This document shows positions 1-10,712 of a stretch of 24,728 nt of DNA, piece after piece. Source of the stretch: a virus. The notes beneath the pieces are model-generated. The model saw only the letters and a program-made list of their open reading frames with translations, was not told where the DNA came from and ran no database searches. The stretch spans positions 1 through 24,728 of the IMG/VR virus record IMGVR_UViG_3300042389_000218; one strand, written 5' to 3'. Numbering within the stretch: the first letter of the stretch is position 1; every line of letters starts with the position of its first letter. Made by a program: the position numbers and the translations under genes.

Positions 1-2238
1 CATACAGACGAATTCTCATGTTGGGAATGTTGCTGCCCCATGACGATACCTGTTTCCAAGCAAAAATCTTGCTTGCGGTGGAGGACTTGGACAAGGATGG
101 CTGGTAGTGCGAATCCTGATTGGTGTCCTCGTACAGACAGGTGATGGAATAGATGCGGGTTGGGGTGCAGATTTCGCCCATGATATCAAACGCAATCTTG
201 AACTGAATGTAATCAGATACAGCAGCGGCTTCCAAATCCGCTGCTGTAGCAATTTCTGTCCATGCACCACTATTATCGTCTATGCCACTTGTGCGATACC
301 ACTTCTTGTAGGACTCAACAGGAAATCCGAGTCCGTAGTCTCCTACATATTCCATATGGTCAACATACACATGGTAAAGTTTGCTTGCGTTCGTGGTTGC
401 GAGTTTAGGAGTAATGACTGCCTGTCTGCTTGTAGATTCGTAATACGCATCTACGCCGAACGGGAACACATACAGCCAGTTTTGTCCTGATGTTGATGTG
501 TTTGGAATTGCAAACATCCAACCGTCTTCTGTCCAAACGGTCAATGCTGACTGTGGAAATAATCCGTCACTTGCACCTGATGGGGTAGTAGTAAGTTTCA
601 ATCGGCTAAGGTTTGCTCCAATATACTTCTCAAACTGCTCTCCTGCTGTAACATACGGAGTCACATAAGTTCCCAATCTTCCGCCTGTGTTTGTTATGAA
701 TAGACGATCAATAGTAGAAGAGTAGTCTACTTGAGACATTGTTGAAAGTGTGGTATATGTTACCGAACCGCCTGGTGGAACTTCCAACATGGCATCCTGA
801 AGCCACGATGTGCCTGCATTTGTAAGGGTTGACACGGGGCATCGGTAAACTCTGGTATTAGTAACAAAATACAGACTCTTGACACCAGATGCAGAACCGT
901 GATTCACGGTGAAGATTCTTCCGCTGTTGACCTGTGAAATAGTTCCTGTCGTGGCAACTGTTCCTGTTTTGTGGACAAATGCACTTACGCTTGTTCCGCT
1001 TGCAGGGCCACCCGTGAGCGCACCAACAGTCAATGCTGCCCTCATGTTGTATTTTACAATTTGGCAGGGTGAGGATGCGCCTGAGCCGTTTACAAGATAC
1101 AAATCGTGACTTGTGGCACTACGACCATCATTATCTACCGCAATTGTTGCTGCAAGTTTACTACTGGCAGAGTGAACCGTGTGTGTTCCCGAACCCGCAG
1201 CAGTAATAGATGTTATGGAGCCATTGAAAGATGTGGAAACAGAAAACTGATTGGCTCCAAGATTTGTGGCAATAACATAGTAAATGGTTCCCGCAGCCAA
1301 TCCTGTTGGTAGGGTTGTTGTAGTAGTGAACTGAACAGGATCACCCACATTGAGTCCGTGACCAGTTAAACTCAATATATTTGTAGTGCTGTATGACACG
1401 GTTGCTGTTGCTGTTCCCAAAGTTCCTACCGCATCAGTAAGCAGATACGATGCACGGATATTGTCAACGGTTGTGGCTTCAGTAATGGTGGTTCCGCCGC
1501 TTGTGAATGCGCCGTAGTTCAATCCCTTGATTAGATGCACACCGCCGTTAAGAACTGTTGCATTTGTGCAGGCAACCGCAATACGAATTTCTTCAATCAC
1601 ATACGATGTGCCTCCACTCAGATTTACGGGTGCGCTGATTGTGAGCGAAGTGTCGCTTGCAATAGCGGTAATCTCATACCATGTGGTGACTGCGGTTGGG
1701 TCTGTGGTTCCAAATCCAATTCTTGCTCCAACTGCAATACGGTCGGTGGTGAACTGTGTGCTTGAACCTGTGATGGTGGTGGAAGAACCGCTTGTGGAAA
1801 CTGTTCCCGATGTATGCTCATACACGATTCCACGAATCGAACGAACTGTTTTGCTTCCTGATACCGTGGTTCCTGATAGCGTGATGAATCCCTTGTAGGT
1901 CAAGGTAAATGTACTTGAATCAAATTCTGTAAGAGAAATAGTTCTTGTTGCGCCAGCACTAGCATTAGTCGCTGTAAAAATCCAGTAGATGTTGTTCGAC
2001 CACTTGTAGACATGGGGTATATACTGTGAGCCAGAAGAAAACACTTCGGGAATGTTTACGATGGCTGCGGGATCGGGAGAAATGTACTTGTCTTCGGGGT
2101 TTGATCCCGTGGCTTGGCGAATGAGCGAGGAGAGCAGAGTCTTGGTGGAATCATAACCACCCGCAGTTGAACCAACGGCAGGAAGACCGCCAGTAAAACC
2201 AAGTGTTGCGCCTGTGAAATGATGTTCTACCGCTGATT

Positions 2239-2242
<4 letters not shown>
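1..2242 (-). CDS. Large fibre-like virion structural protein, 3' end beyond the window
   Basis: An open frame of 747 codons starts at the ATG at 2242 and stays open to base 1, so the C terminus is missing. I translated it by hand and found no stop. The start overlaps the stop of the collagen-like gene as ATGA (2239-2242), implying translational coupling. The protein is rich in Thr, Ser, Gly and Val. It has beta-type modules such as [18 protein letters not shown] followed by IGFGTT and DTSLTIS, and [20 protein letters not shown] followed by YYVIATN, module types common in long fibre or tail proteins of marine T4-like phages. A later part has aromatic-rich repeats that could be propeller-like. 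No enzymatic motif is visible. Its place next to the collagen-like fibre suggests a host-recognition or baseplate-attached fibre. The structural role is likely; the exact component is unknown. Confidence 0.8.
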
Positions 2243-5307
<3,065 letters not shown>

Positions 5308-5333
5308 CGTAAACCCAAGTGGGGCAGTTTACG
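5308..5333 (-). promoter_or_regulatory. Hairpin abutting the collagen-fibre start codon
   Basis: Perfect 7-bp inverted repeat arms (CGTAAAC at 5308-5314, GTTTACG at 5327-5333, plus strand) flank a 12-base loop. In the mRNA the stem ends directly at the ATG. The late-type promoter box at 5337-5344 would start transcripts at or very near the hairpin. It may stabilise the mRNA 5' end or control translation; there is no obvious Shine-Dalgarno. Structure is seen, role inferred. Confidence 0.5.
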
Positions 5334-5336
5334 AGG

Positions 5337-5344
5337 TATTTAGG
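5337..5344 (-). promoter_or_regulatory. T4-late-type promoter box (CCTAAATA) before the collagen fibre
   Basis: The minus strand reads CCTAAATA, 30 bases upstream of the fibre ATG. The T4 late promoter consensus is TATAAATA. The same octamer occurs before the ligase-like gene at 15524-15531. Confidence 0.5.
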
Positions 5345-5350
5345 GATGCC

Positions 5351-6031
5351 TCATTTGGCTGTTAGTGCCTTCCACGATACTGGATACAAAGGTTCAATAA
5401 GAGTGGAAATGGCATTTGCATATTCCCGAACCTCCCATTGGGCATGCGGATCCGACCGCAAGGCGTAAACTCTCGCATACGCAGCAAGCGATCCCGTCCA
5501 CCACCATTCGGTATAGGTTCCTTGGGGGAGAATGAAACGAGCCTGTTCAGGCGCAACCCCCGACCCGATCAGGAAGTTGTAGTAGCCATGGGCTTTTGCT
5601 ACCGATTCCTCATACATCTGCGTCAGGTGTTCAGTCAGGGCATCATGGTCGATGAAGTCCTCGCTCCCCTGCTTGGCACCGTTTGTCGGCTTCGATCTCC
5701 ATTGAGGAATGTAGAACTCAGGCTCATCGGTCACATATCGACGCGACACCTCGTTCTCGACAAACCCCTGCTTGTGCTTGAAGAGTTGTGTTCGAATTGA
5801 GATCGGTGCCTTAATCCGCAGCGTGATCTGCGGGTGTGCGAACGGAGTCCAATGGTTGTGCTTCGCCAAGTAGTTGATCAACTTCTCGTCGCGGTCAGCG
5901 AACTCTTCGCTTTCCTTGTTGAAGGAGACACGCGCTGCGTTGACAACTGTAAGGTCGTTTCCCATGTGGGAGACATATTGAACAAATCCCACCCCGTCCA
6001 AGACGGGGATCGACTCACGAACTGCTTCCAT
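5351..6031 (-). CDS. thyX: Flavin-dependent thymidylate synthase ThyX
   Basis: ThyX makes dTMP from dUMP using methylene-tetrahydrofolate and FAD with NADPH, supplying thymidylate for phage DNA synthesis. The 226-residue length fits the family. Visible signatures are an HWTPFAH segment (60-66), the ThyX motif in the variant form KHKQGFVENEVSRRY (85-99) and the C-terminal RFILPQGTYTE with LRSDPHAQWEVRE (about 165-203). The motif has one residue more between its basic start and the NE pair than the textbook RHRxxSxNExSxRY, a form I associate with marine T4-like phages. The ATG at 6031 has an AGAGGA ribosome-binding site. It lies just behind a small acidic gene that has a late-type box, so it may also be transcribed late or by read-through from the primase promoter. 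Confidence 0.95.
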   Translation of the reverse strand: MEAVRESIPVLDGVGFVQYVSHMGNDLTVVNAARVSFNKESEEFADRDEKLINYLAKHNHWTPFAHPQITLRIKAPISIRTQLFKHKQGFVENEVSRRYVTDEPEFYIPQWRSKPTNGAKQGSEDFIDHDALTEHLTQMYEESVAKAHGYYNFLIGSGVAPEQARFILPQGTYTEWWWTGSLAAYARVYALRSDPHAQWEVREYANAISTLIEPLYPVSWKALTAK

Positions 6032-6034
6032 TGT

Positions 6035-6277
6035 TTATTCCTCTGTCGGGGTTTCGGTCTTGCTGATGCTGTTGCGAATCTCAGGCTTCAGAACATCGAT
6101 CCGCTCTCCGACCTTCTGATACAAGGAGGCATAGATTGCTTGCTTGGCTTCGCTTGCCTTGCCATCCATGACCAAGTCAATGATCGTCGGAACATCACCA
6201 ACGATCTCGTCTGTATCGGTATCAATCGCGGTATCAACTTCTGTTTCCATGATCTCGTCATTCTCTTCGGGGTTCAT
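6035..6277 (-). CDS. Small acidic protein, possibly prohead-core-like
   Basis: 80 residues with a very acidic N-terminal third (residues 4-30, Asp/Glu/Thr rich) and then a helical segment (about 31-70, containing DGKASEAKQAIYASLYQKVG). Size, acidity and the helix resemble T4 gp67, an 80-residue prohead core protein, but the acidic and helical halves are in the opposite order, so this is only a suggestion. The ATG has a strong GGAGGA site. A late-type box (GCTAAATA) lies 18 bases upstream, which suits a head-assembly role. It sits between the primase and thyX. Confidence 0.7.
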   Translation of the reverse strand: MNPEENDEIMETEVDTAIDTDTDEIVGDVPTIIDLVMDGKASEAKQAIYASLYQKVGERIDVLKPEIRNSISKTETPTEE

Positions 6278-6293
6278 TCAGAGTCCTCCATGA

Positions 6294-7325
6294 CTATTTA
6301 GCCCACCTCTTGAGGGCAATGTGCCCCGCAAGTCCTGAAAATGAGTTGCGGATGATATCATATTGAATGTTGGTTCTTCCGTTCCCTGCAAGAACCATGT
6401 CATTGATGTCCTTCAATCCGCGAAATTTCTCAGACCAAACACATACCTTATGACCGTCTTCCAAAAGACGCTCCATTGCCTCTCCAACCTGTTTGTTGCG
6501 AGGCTCGTTGTCCAAGGCATAGATCAGGTCAGAATCCTTCAGTTCTTCGGGGATATTCGTGGCATCAGACAGTCCGACCATGGCTACGCAGTTGTCCAAG
6601 AACAGACTATCCAAAGGCCCCTCCACGACTATCACTTGTTTCTTTGGATCACAACGATCCAAGCCATACCATGTCTTTCCTGCATCCTTGTCTGCCTTAA
6701 CGGTCAGATATCGAATGGTGCTTCGATCAGGCTTACTGTTACCGATGATTCGTCCTTGTGCCCCCACTACCTTGCCGTCCATGTCTAAGATAGGAATGAC
6801 GATCCGTTCATCATCTCCCGCCTGTACATCGGGGTCGATGTTCTTCGCCCATTCCCCGTAGTTCTCGGAGTAGTAAAGGCGGCTCAGGCTTTCCTTGGGC
6901 AAACGCCGCTTGGTCGCCCACACAACAGCAGGGTGATCATTGGGGAGGGAGTCTAGCCGTGGCAGCAGAGAGAGGATCTTGTCCTCCCTTCGCACGGGTG
7001 CGTGGGTGTGCGCGTCCGCGTGTGCGTGTGTGCGCCCGTGCGAGACTCCTGTTTCCTTGAGTACTTCAAATGTGTACTGCTTGTACAGGTTGGGGTCGAG
7101 CGTTTTCAGCAGCCAACTCAGGGTCGCGCTGTAGTCGCAGTTGTGGCACTTGCATGAGAACGATCCCTTCTTCTCGTACAGATAGAATCGTGCCTTGCTC
7201 TTGCTTTTCTGACTGTCCCCACACATGGGACATCGACACACCGCAAGACTCTGCTTCTTCCATTGAAAGCGGTCTAGGCGAGGTGACAGCAAGTTGATGT
7301 ACTTGGTGTCAATGTGGATCGGCAT
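6294..7325 (-). CDS. 61: DNA primase, T4 gp61 type
   Basis: Makes RNA primers for lagging-strand synthesis together with the gp41 helicase. The protein has 343 residues from the ATG at 7325, close to the 342 of T4 gp61. A zinc site is formed by CPMC (32-35) and C60/C63, followed by a TOPRIM domain with VIVVEGPLDS (231-240, catalytic E235) and ALDNEP (270-275, D272). KDINDM (305-310) is typical of the family. I chose the ATG at 7325 over an in-frame GTG at 7349 because the GTG lies inside a near-consensus sigma70 promoter whose transcripts would start downstream of it. The resulting leader is very short. An unusual alternating His-Ala segment (97-110) separates the zinc and TOPRIM domains. Confidence 0.93.
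   Translation of the reverse strand: MPIHIDTKYINLLSPRLDRFQWKKQSLAVCRCPMCGDSQKSKSKARFYLYEKKGSFSCKCHNCDYSATLSWLLKTLDPNLYKQYTFEVLKETGVSHGRTHAHADAHTHAPVRREDKILSLLPRLDSLPNDHPAVVWATKRRLPKESLSRLYYSENYGEWAKNIDPDVQAGDDERIVIPILDMDGKVVGAQGRIIGNSKPDRSTIRYLTVKADKDAGKTWYGLDRCDPKKQVIVVEGPLDSLFLDNCVAMVGLSDATNIPEELKDSDLIYALDNEPRNKQVGEAMERLLEDGHKVCVWSEKFRGLKDINDMVLAGNGRTNIQYDIIRNSFSGLAGHIALKRWAK
6295..6302 (-). promoter_or_regulatory. T4-late-type promoter box (GCTAAATA) before the small acidic gene
   Basis: The minus strand reads GCTAAATA, 6 of 8 matches to TATAAATA, 18 bases upstream of the ATG at 6277. It overlaps the last codons of the primase gene. Confidence 0.45.
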
Positions 7326-7337
7326 TTGATTTGAGGT

Positions 7338-7366
7338 ACTATACCCCACGATCTGCGGGGTGTCAA
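7338..7366 (-). promoter_or_regulatory. Sigma70-type promoter for the primase
   Basis: On the minus strand, TTGACA (7361-7366) and TATAGT (7338-7343) are separated by exactly 17 bases. Transcription should start near 7331, only about six bases before the ATG at 7325. The spacer begins with CCCC and ends with GGGG, an inverted repeat that could be an operator. This marks the primase as host-polymerase transcribed, hence early or middle. Confidence 0.75.
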
Positions 7367-7389
7367 GATGAATCTACCAATCGAAACGA

Positions 7390-7411
7390 AAGTTATAGGA
7401 TCTTATAACTT
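7390..7411. promoter_or_regulatory. 22-bp near-perfect dyad in the primase upstream region
   Basis: AAGTTATAGGA (7390-7400) followed by TCTTATAACTT (7401-7411) forms a palindrome with one mismatch per half-site. It lies about 25 bp upstream of the primase -35 box within 7326-7498, the longest non-coding gap I see apart from RNA genes. This gap is AT-rich and I see no gene in it. The dyad has no U tract after it, so an operator or a protein-binding site fits better than a terminator. Confidence 0.5.
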
Positions 7412-7498
7412 AGCGGACATTGGAAATCGGGGAATAGAGAATCTTATCAATTTGCTTAAAAGTCAGCAGAATTTTATTGACAAGAACATAGATAGCGA

Positions 7499-8098
7499 TC
7501 AAAGTTTACGCTTCAACTTCTTGTTGAGGTCTTTGGTCTTCTTCAGGTTACGGGCGAAGTACATGCCACGCTTCCCTGGCGGTTCTTGTCCAGGGGAGAC
7601 ACCCGCGATGTTGCCACCACCGACATTGTTGACGGGCGCGTCTTCCATACGAACGGACTCTATTGTGAATGCCATGCCTTCATGGCGATAGATGGGATGT
7701 CCCAAGAACTCATCGCATGGAAGCAACTCTTCTTCCAATACGAGTTGCTTGTTCATTCCCGAGACGGCGTAGATTCCCGATGGGATGGCAACAGGCTCTG
7801 CTGCTTCCATGATCGTGCTGTGTGCCAATCCCCGCTTGGTCAACTCTTCGATCAGGAGTCTTTCAATCACACCTTCCGATAGATCGTTGCTGCAATACTC
7901 CCGCAGTCGATATCCATATTCAACCGCCTGAGACGGAACATATGGATACGACCAAATCGTAAACGGATCACCCGCCTCCATCACCTTTCGCAGTTTGTGA
8001 ATGTAGGCTTCGAACATGTTCTTTCGCTCAGGAAAATCTTTCCATGAGCAATTCATGAGGTGCTTGAAACGCTGCGTGATGAGGTGTTCGATGTCCAT
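7499..8098 (-). CDS. Conserved-looking phage protein of unknown function (199 aa)
   Basis: Not recognised with confidence. Residues 1-100 look helical and charged. A segment near 165-180 (APVNNVGGGNIAGVSPGQEP) resembles a linker seen in uncharacterised proteins of marine T4-like phages, and the tail is strongly basic (KKTKDLNKKLKRKL), which suggests nucleic acid binding or virion placement. The ATG overlaps the stop of the preceding gene by one base (TGATG), so they are probably translated together. It is the last gene before the primase control region. No catalytic motif is visible. Confidence 0.75.
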   Translation of the reverse strand: MDIEHLITQRFKHLMNCSWKDFPERKNMFEAYIHKLRKVMEAGDPFTIWSYPYVPSQAVEYGYRLREYCSNDLSEGVIERLLIEELTKRGLAHSTIMEAAEPVAIPSGIYAVSGMNKQLVLEEELLPCDEFLGHPIYRHEGMAFTIESVRMEDAPVNNVGGGNIAGVSPGQEPPGKRGMYFARNLKKTKDLNKKLKRKL

Positions 8099-8487
8099 CA
8101 GATGCTCCGCAATCTCTTTATGATCTCGTTGTCCATCGTTATCTTGACCGTATCCACTTCAAGATGAAACTTGGGTTGGTTGTCGGGCAAGTACTCCAAG
8201 AACACAAGGAATGTCTTCAGTATGTAGTGCAAGTCCGCATCTATCTTAAAGAAGAGAAGACGAGTACCCGCCTCTACTCCAAAGACATTGCAGAATGTAA
8301 TGATGTGATTGAGTATCAGACGATCCCGAAGGACACCCGACTTCTTGTAGCGTCTGAAGAGACGCTTTAGGTACACGATACGGGCAAGATCCTCTTCGAA
8401 CTCCTTGATCCCCGTACAATGGGGATTGTCGTAGTTCCGCATCGCATACCGAACATAGTTCTCATCGGTCAGGCTGTCGCCTCTCAT
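8098..8487 (-). CDS. Small conserved T4-like phage protein (DUF7207-like)
   Basis: 129 residues. The pattern DLARIVYLKRLFRRYKKSG (about 30-48) followed by LRDRLILNHIITFCNVFG and then LLFFKID matches from memory a small protein family (DUF7207) widespread in T4-like and marine phages. Its function is unknown. The protein is helical and basic in the middle. The start at 8487 lacks a strong ribosome-binding site and follows the previous stop by 18 bases. It overlaps the next gene by one base. The family name is a recollection, not a search result. Confidence 0.8.
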   Translation of the reverse strand: MRGDSLTDENYVRYAMRNYDNPHCTGIKEFEEDLARIVYLKRLFRRYKKSGVLRDRLILNHIITFCNVFGVEAGTRLLFFKIDADLHYILKTFLVFLEYLPDNQPKFHLEVDTVKITMDNEIIKRLRSI

Positions 8488-8505
8488 TACAAAGAACCAT
8501 GGCTA

Positions 8506-8997
8506 TTAGCCGTTGGGCACGATCATCGCATGGACTTGAGTGAGTCCGTTTGGCAACTTGTTTGTCTCCACGCGCAGGGCGAGACCATGACCGAGCATGG
8601 GGGTGATTCCGTCATCATGAGATGTGCCATAGGTGGTTCCATCCGAACCAAAGACTCCACCAAAGCGAACAAGAGGAAGCATTTCCTCTGTCTGTGTGGA
8701 AAGCCGCATTGCACAATCACGATCCATGTGGAAGTCAAGACCGATCATCTGAAGCCGACCCTGTGCCTGCTTTAGGGCAGACACAGGGTCGATGTATGGC
8801 TTCGCAGATAGGGCACCAAGATAGGTGTTGATACGAGCAATCGCTGCATCGGACAGAGAAGACAGGTTGATGTCAGTCCCGTCAAGGGCATTGTCGCCAT
8901 CTTGCGGGCCTACGCGACCGCGAGTACCCACCGTATCAAACGGAGCATATGCTGCGGTTTCGTTGATTGTCTTTCTCAGTTCCTTGTAAGACTTCAT
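8506..8997 (-). CDS. Uncharacterised protein with an internal-head-protein-like N terminus
   Basis: 163 residues, function not recognised. The N terminus MKSYKELRKTINET resembles the capsid-targeting peptides of T4 internal proteins (MKTYQEFIAE|A), with a possible prohead-protease site INE|T; the P1' residue is not the usual Ala or Gly. A Gly/Asp-rich stretch (about 25-45) is followed by SLSDAAIARINTYLGALSAK and a compact domain containing IGLDFHMDRDC. It lies in a late cluster, 12 bases after the 312-residue virion-type gene. A packaged or decoration protein is possible. Neighbour context is better evidence here than sequence. Confidence 0.75.
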   Translation of the reverse strand: MKSYKELRKTINETAAYAPFDTVGTRGRVGPQDGDNALDGTDINLSSLSDAAIARINTYLGALSAKPYIDPVSALKQAQGRLQMIGLDFHMDRDCAMRLSTQTEEMLPLVRFGGVFGSDGTTYGTSHDDGITPMLGHGLALRVETNKLPNGLTQVHAMIVPNG

Positions 8998-9008
8998 GAC
9001 TTCTCCGT

Positions 9009-9947
9009 TTAGCGAGTGGATGTGGTTGAATAGAAGTACTGATTGATAGATGGTGGATTTGCTCCACCCGCAGTTGCACCACCTGTAGTCAAGCCCGCAT
9101 TACGGTCGAAGCAGAGTTTGAACGAGACGAAACCTGATGCACCGACTGCTCCTGACAGAGAATCCTGAACCTTAAGGTTGACATTGAGTCTGCCACTTGT
9201 TGCCGTTGCACCCACACGGAGAACTGCAATGTTGTCATAACGATATGCAGAGGCCTTGTCATCAGTCGAAGTCGCACCGAAGAAGGCGTTGAATACCTGA
9301 GCAGGAACCTTGGTCGAATCATTCAGATCAACTGGGCCTGTATACAGGGTCATGTTTGAGTTTACACCCGAAAGACCAATAGTCAGGGTATTGGTGAAGT
9401 TGCTGTCATTTGCACAGACCTTGATGTATGCAGTAGCACCTGACAGTCCACCAAGCGAGGAGACTCCGTATGTGTTCACTCCATACTGATAGCCTGCAAA
9501 AGCACTTGGAGTCAGACCGCTTCCCCATGAACCTCCGTTCATAGGTACGAATGTGATGTTATCGTGAGATACTCCCGACCCATCAAAACCACCCGCCGTC
9601 ACGGAGTCGTTGCCGAATGGGCAAGTAAAGTATGGAGCAAAATTGGGAGTATCCGAACCAGCCGTAACGCCATTGTTATTGTAGTTTGAGGAACCCGAGT
9701 TTCCTCTTGCCGTGTATGAAGACAAAGACGAATCATCGATTGGGGTTGCAACCAAGAGTTCCGTATACACGACACCTCTATTAACATTGTCGTTTGCGGA
9801 GGTATATCCCGTTGCACCATAGCCAAAGAAAGATCCCATGAGAGGCATTTCCCAACCACGGAGGGTGCGGGTGCAAAGTCTCTTCTCAATCTTATTGAGC
9901 CATGATGGCTTAGATTCTTCGCGGTCGTTTGTGTTCCAAAGTGCCAT
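9009..9947 (-). CDS. Putative virion protein with a beta-rich, Gly/Ser/Asn-rich body
   Basis: 312 residues. The N terminus contains NTNDREESKPSWLNKIEK and a TLRGWEMPL segment, a start I associate with structural proteins of marine T4-like phages, but I cannot name the component. The rest is rich in Gly, Ser, Asn and Thr with short beta-type patterns and no enzymatic motif, as in decoration or fibre proteins. The ATG at 9947 has a strong AGAGGAGAA site, and a late-type box (GATAAATA) lies 26 bases upstream. Both support high late expression, as expected for a virion protein. Confidence 0.8.
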   Translation of the reverse strand: MALWNTNDREESKPSWLNKIEKRLCTRTLRGWEMPLMGSFFGYGATGYTSANDNVNRGVVYTELLVATPIDDSSLSSYTARGNSGSSNYNNNGVTAGSDTPNFAPYFTCPFGNDSVTAGGFDGSGVSHDNITFVPMNGGSWGSGLTPSAFAGYQYGVNTYGVSSLGGLSGATAYIKVCANDSNFTNTLTIGLSGVNSNMTLYTGPVDLNDSTKVPAQVFNAFFGATSTDDKASAYRYDNIAVLRVGATATSGRLNVNLKVQDSLSGAVGASGFVSFKLCFDRNAGLTTGGATAGGANPPSINQYFYSTTSTR

Positions 9948-9972
9948 TTTAGTGGTTCTCCTCTGTGCTTTC

Positions 9973-9980
9973 TATTTATC
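9973..9980 (-). promoter_or_regulatory. T4-late-type promoter box (GATAAATA) before the 312-aa gene
   Basis: Seven of eight matches to TATAAATA on the minus strand, 26 bases before the ATG at 9947. It overlaps the stop codon of the upstream gene at 9976-9978. Confidence 0.65.
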
Positions 9981-10413
9981 CGCCGATTTTCGGTGGGTTC
10001 TTGCCCTTGCCTGCTAGACCATCATTGCTGCCCAAGTTCGACTTGGAGGTCGGCTTGGCGGTCTTACTAGCAACAGAGGCGGGTGTCTCTAGTTCGTTTG
10101 CCTTATGGGATGGGTTGGTTACCTTCCCTGCGGGTACAACTGCGGTCTTTCCCTCAAGGTGAAGTTGAACTGCCTTGGAGAAGTCATTTGCTTCCTTTGT
10201 GGTACCACGGCAACCACAATCCTTTACAGCCTCATTGAAGAGACCGACGAGGGTGTTGCGACGATCCTCAAGGACGGTCTTCTCAGCAACGATCTTGGCG
10301 GCTTCTGCTGCCTTCTCGCCCAAGCAGGGGAGAATATCGACATCGTTGCGATGCTCGTTTAGGAACTTGGTGATGTCAGCGACCACCTTAGAGTTGAATG
10401 GGTTATGGAACAT
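9976..10413 (-). CDS. Uncharacterised late protein with a Lys/Pro/Gly-rich tail (145 aa)
   Basis: Not recognised. Residues 1-80 look alpha-helical and include LPCLGEKAAEAAK and a CGCRG cluster near 67. Residues about 100-145 are low-complexity (Ala, Lys, Pro, Ser, Gly), probably disordered. It has a perfect late box (TATAAATA) and an AGGAGA ribosome-binding site before the ATG at 10413, so it is likely abundant late in infection. A virion or scaffold role fits but is not shown. Confidence 0.75.
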   Translation of the reverse strand: MFHNPFNSKVVADITKFLNEHRNDVDILPCLGEKAAEAAKIVAEKTVLEDRRNTLVGLFNEAVKDCGCRGTTKEANDFSKAVQLHLEGKTAVVPAGKVTNPSHKANELETPASVASKTAKPTSKSNLGSNDGLAGKGKNPPKIGG

Positions 10414-10435
10414 GGTATCTCCTGTTGATACTGGT

Positions 10436-10443
10436 TATTTATA
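10436..10443 (-). promoter_or_regulatory. T4 late promoter box (TATAAATA)
   Basis: An exact match to the T4 late consensus on the minus strand, 23 bases upstream of the ATG at 10413. This is the best-matching of five such boxes in the window and anchors the interpretation of the others. Confidence 0.75.
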
Positions 10444-10451
10444 GATGTTCG

Positions 10452-10712
10452 TTAGCCGCCCTTTGCTTTCTTCCAAAGATCAGCATCTGCGGTCTTGCGT
10501 GTCTTACCACCAACGATGAAAGAGTTGACTCTAGCAAACGCCCATTGGTGGCTCGTAGCACCAGGGCGGTGACCGCCCTTCCATGCCGCCATGCCACGGT
10601 CATAGACCTTCTTGAGGATGCCGTATGGAATGCCGCTAGCCTTTGCTTTCTTTTCAAGGGCTGCGATGCGGGCTTCTGAGATGTCCTGCTTGAGCGATTT
10701 ATAGTTCTTCAT
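10452..10712 (-). CDS. DUF5824-like protein with a capsid-targeting-type N terminus
   Basis: 86 residues from the ATG at 10712, which overlaps the stop of the 1198-residue gene as ATGA; a longer in-frame version from 10739 would extend into that gene and is less likely. The body (AKASGIPYGILKKVYDRGMA, then AWKGGHRPGATSHQWAFARV) matches the DUF5824 pattern found in many marine phages, function unknown. The N terminus MKNYKSLKQDISE|A is like T4 internal-protein leaders and ends in the prohead-protease consensus (L/I)xE|A. I infer a head-packaged small protein made from the same late mRNA as the two genes before it. Confidence 0.85.
   Translation of the reverse strand: MKNYKSLKQDISEARIAALEKKAKASGIPYGILKKVYDRGMAAWKGGHRPGATSHQWAFARVNSFIVGGKTRKTADADLWKKAKGG

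Noticed and set aside
7390-7411. Intrinsic terminator at the 22-bp dyad
   Set aside because: No U-rich tract follows on either strand and the stem is AT-rich; an operator-type site is more likely.
7368-7691. Plus-strand frame starting in the primase control gap
   Set aside because: No ribosome-binding site, and most of it runs antisense through a well-supported minus-strand gene. The first 45 codons are open but not convincing.
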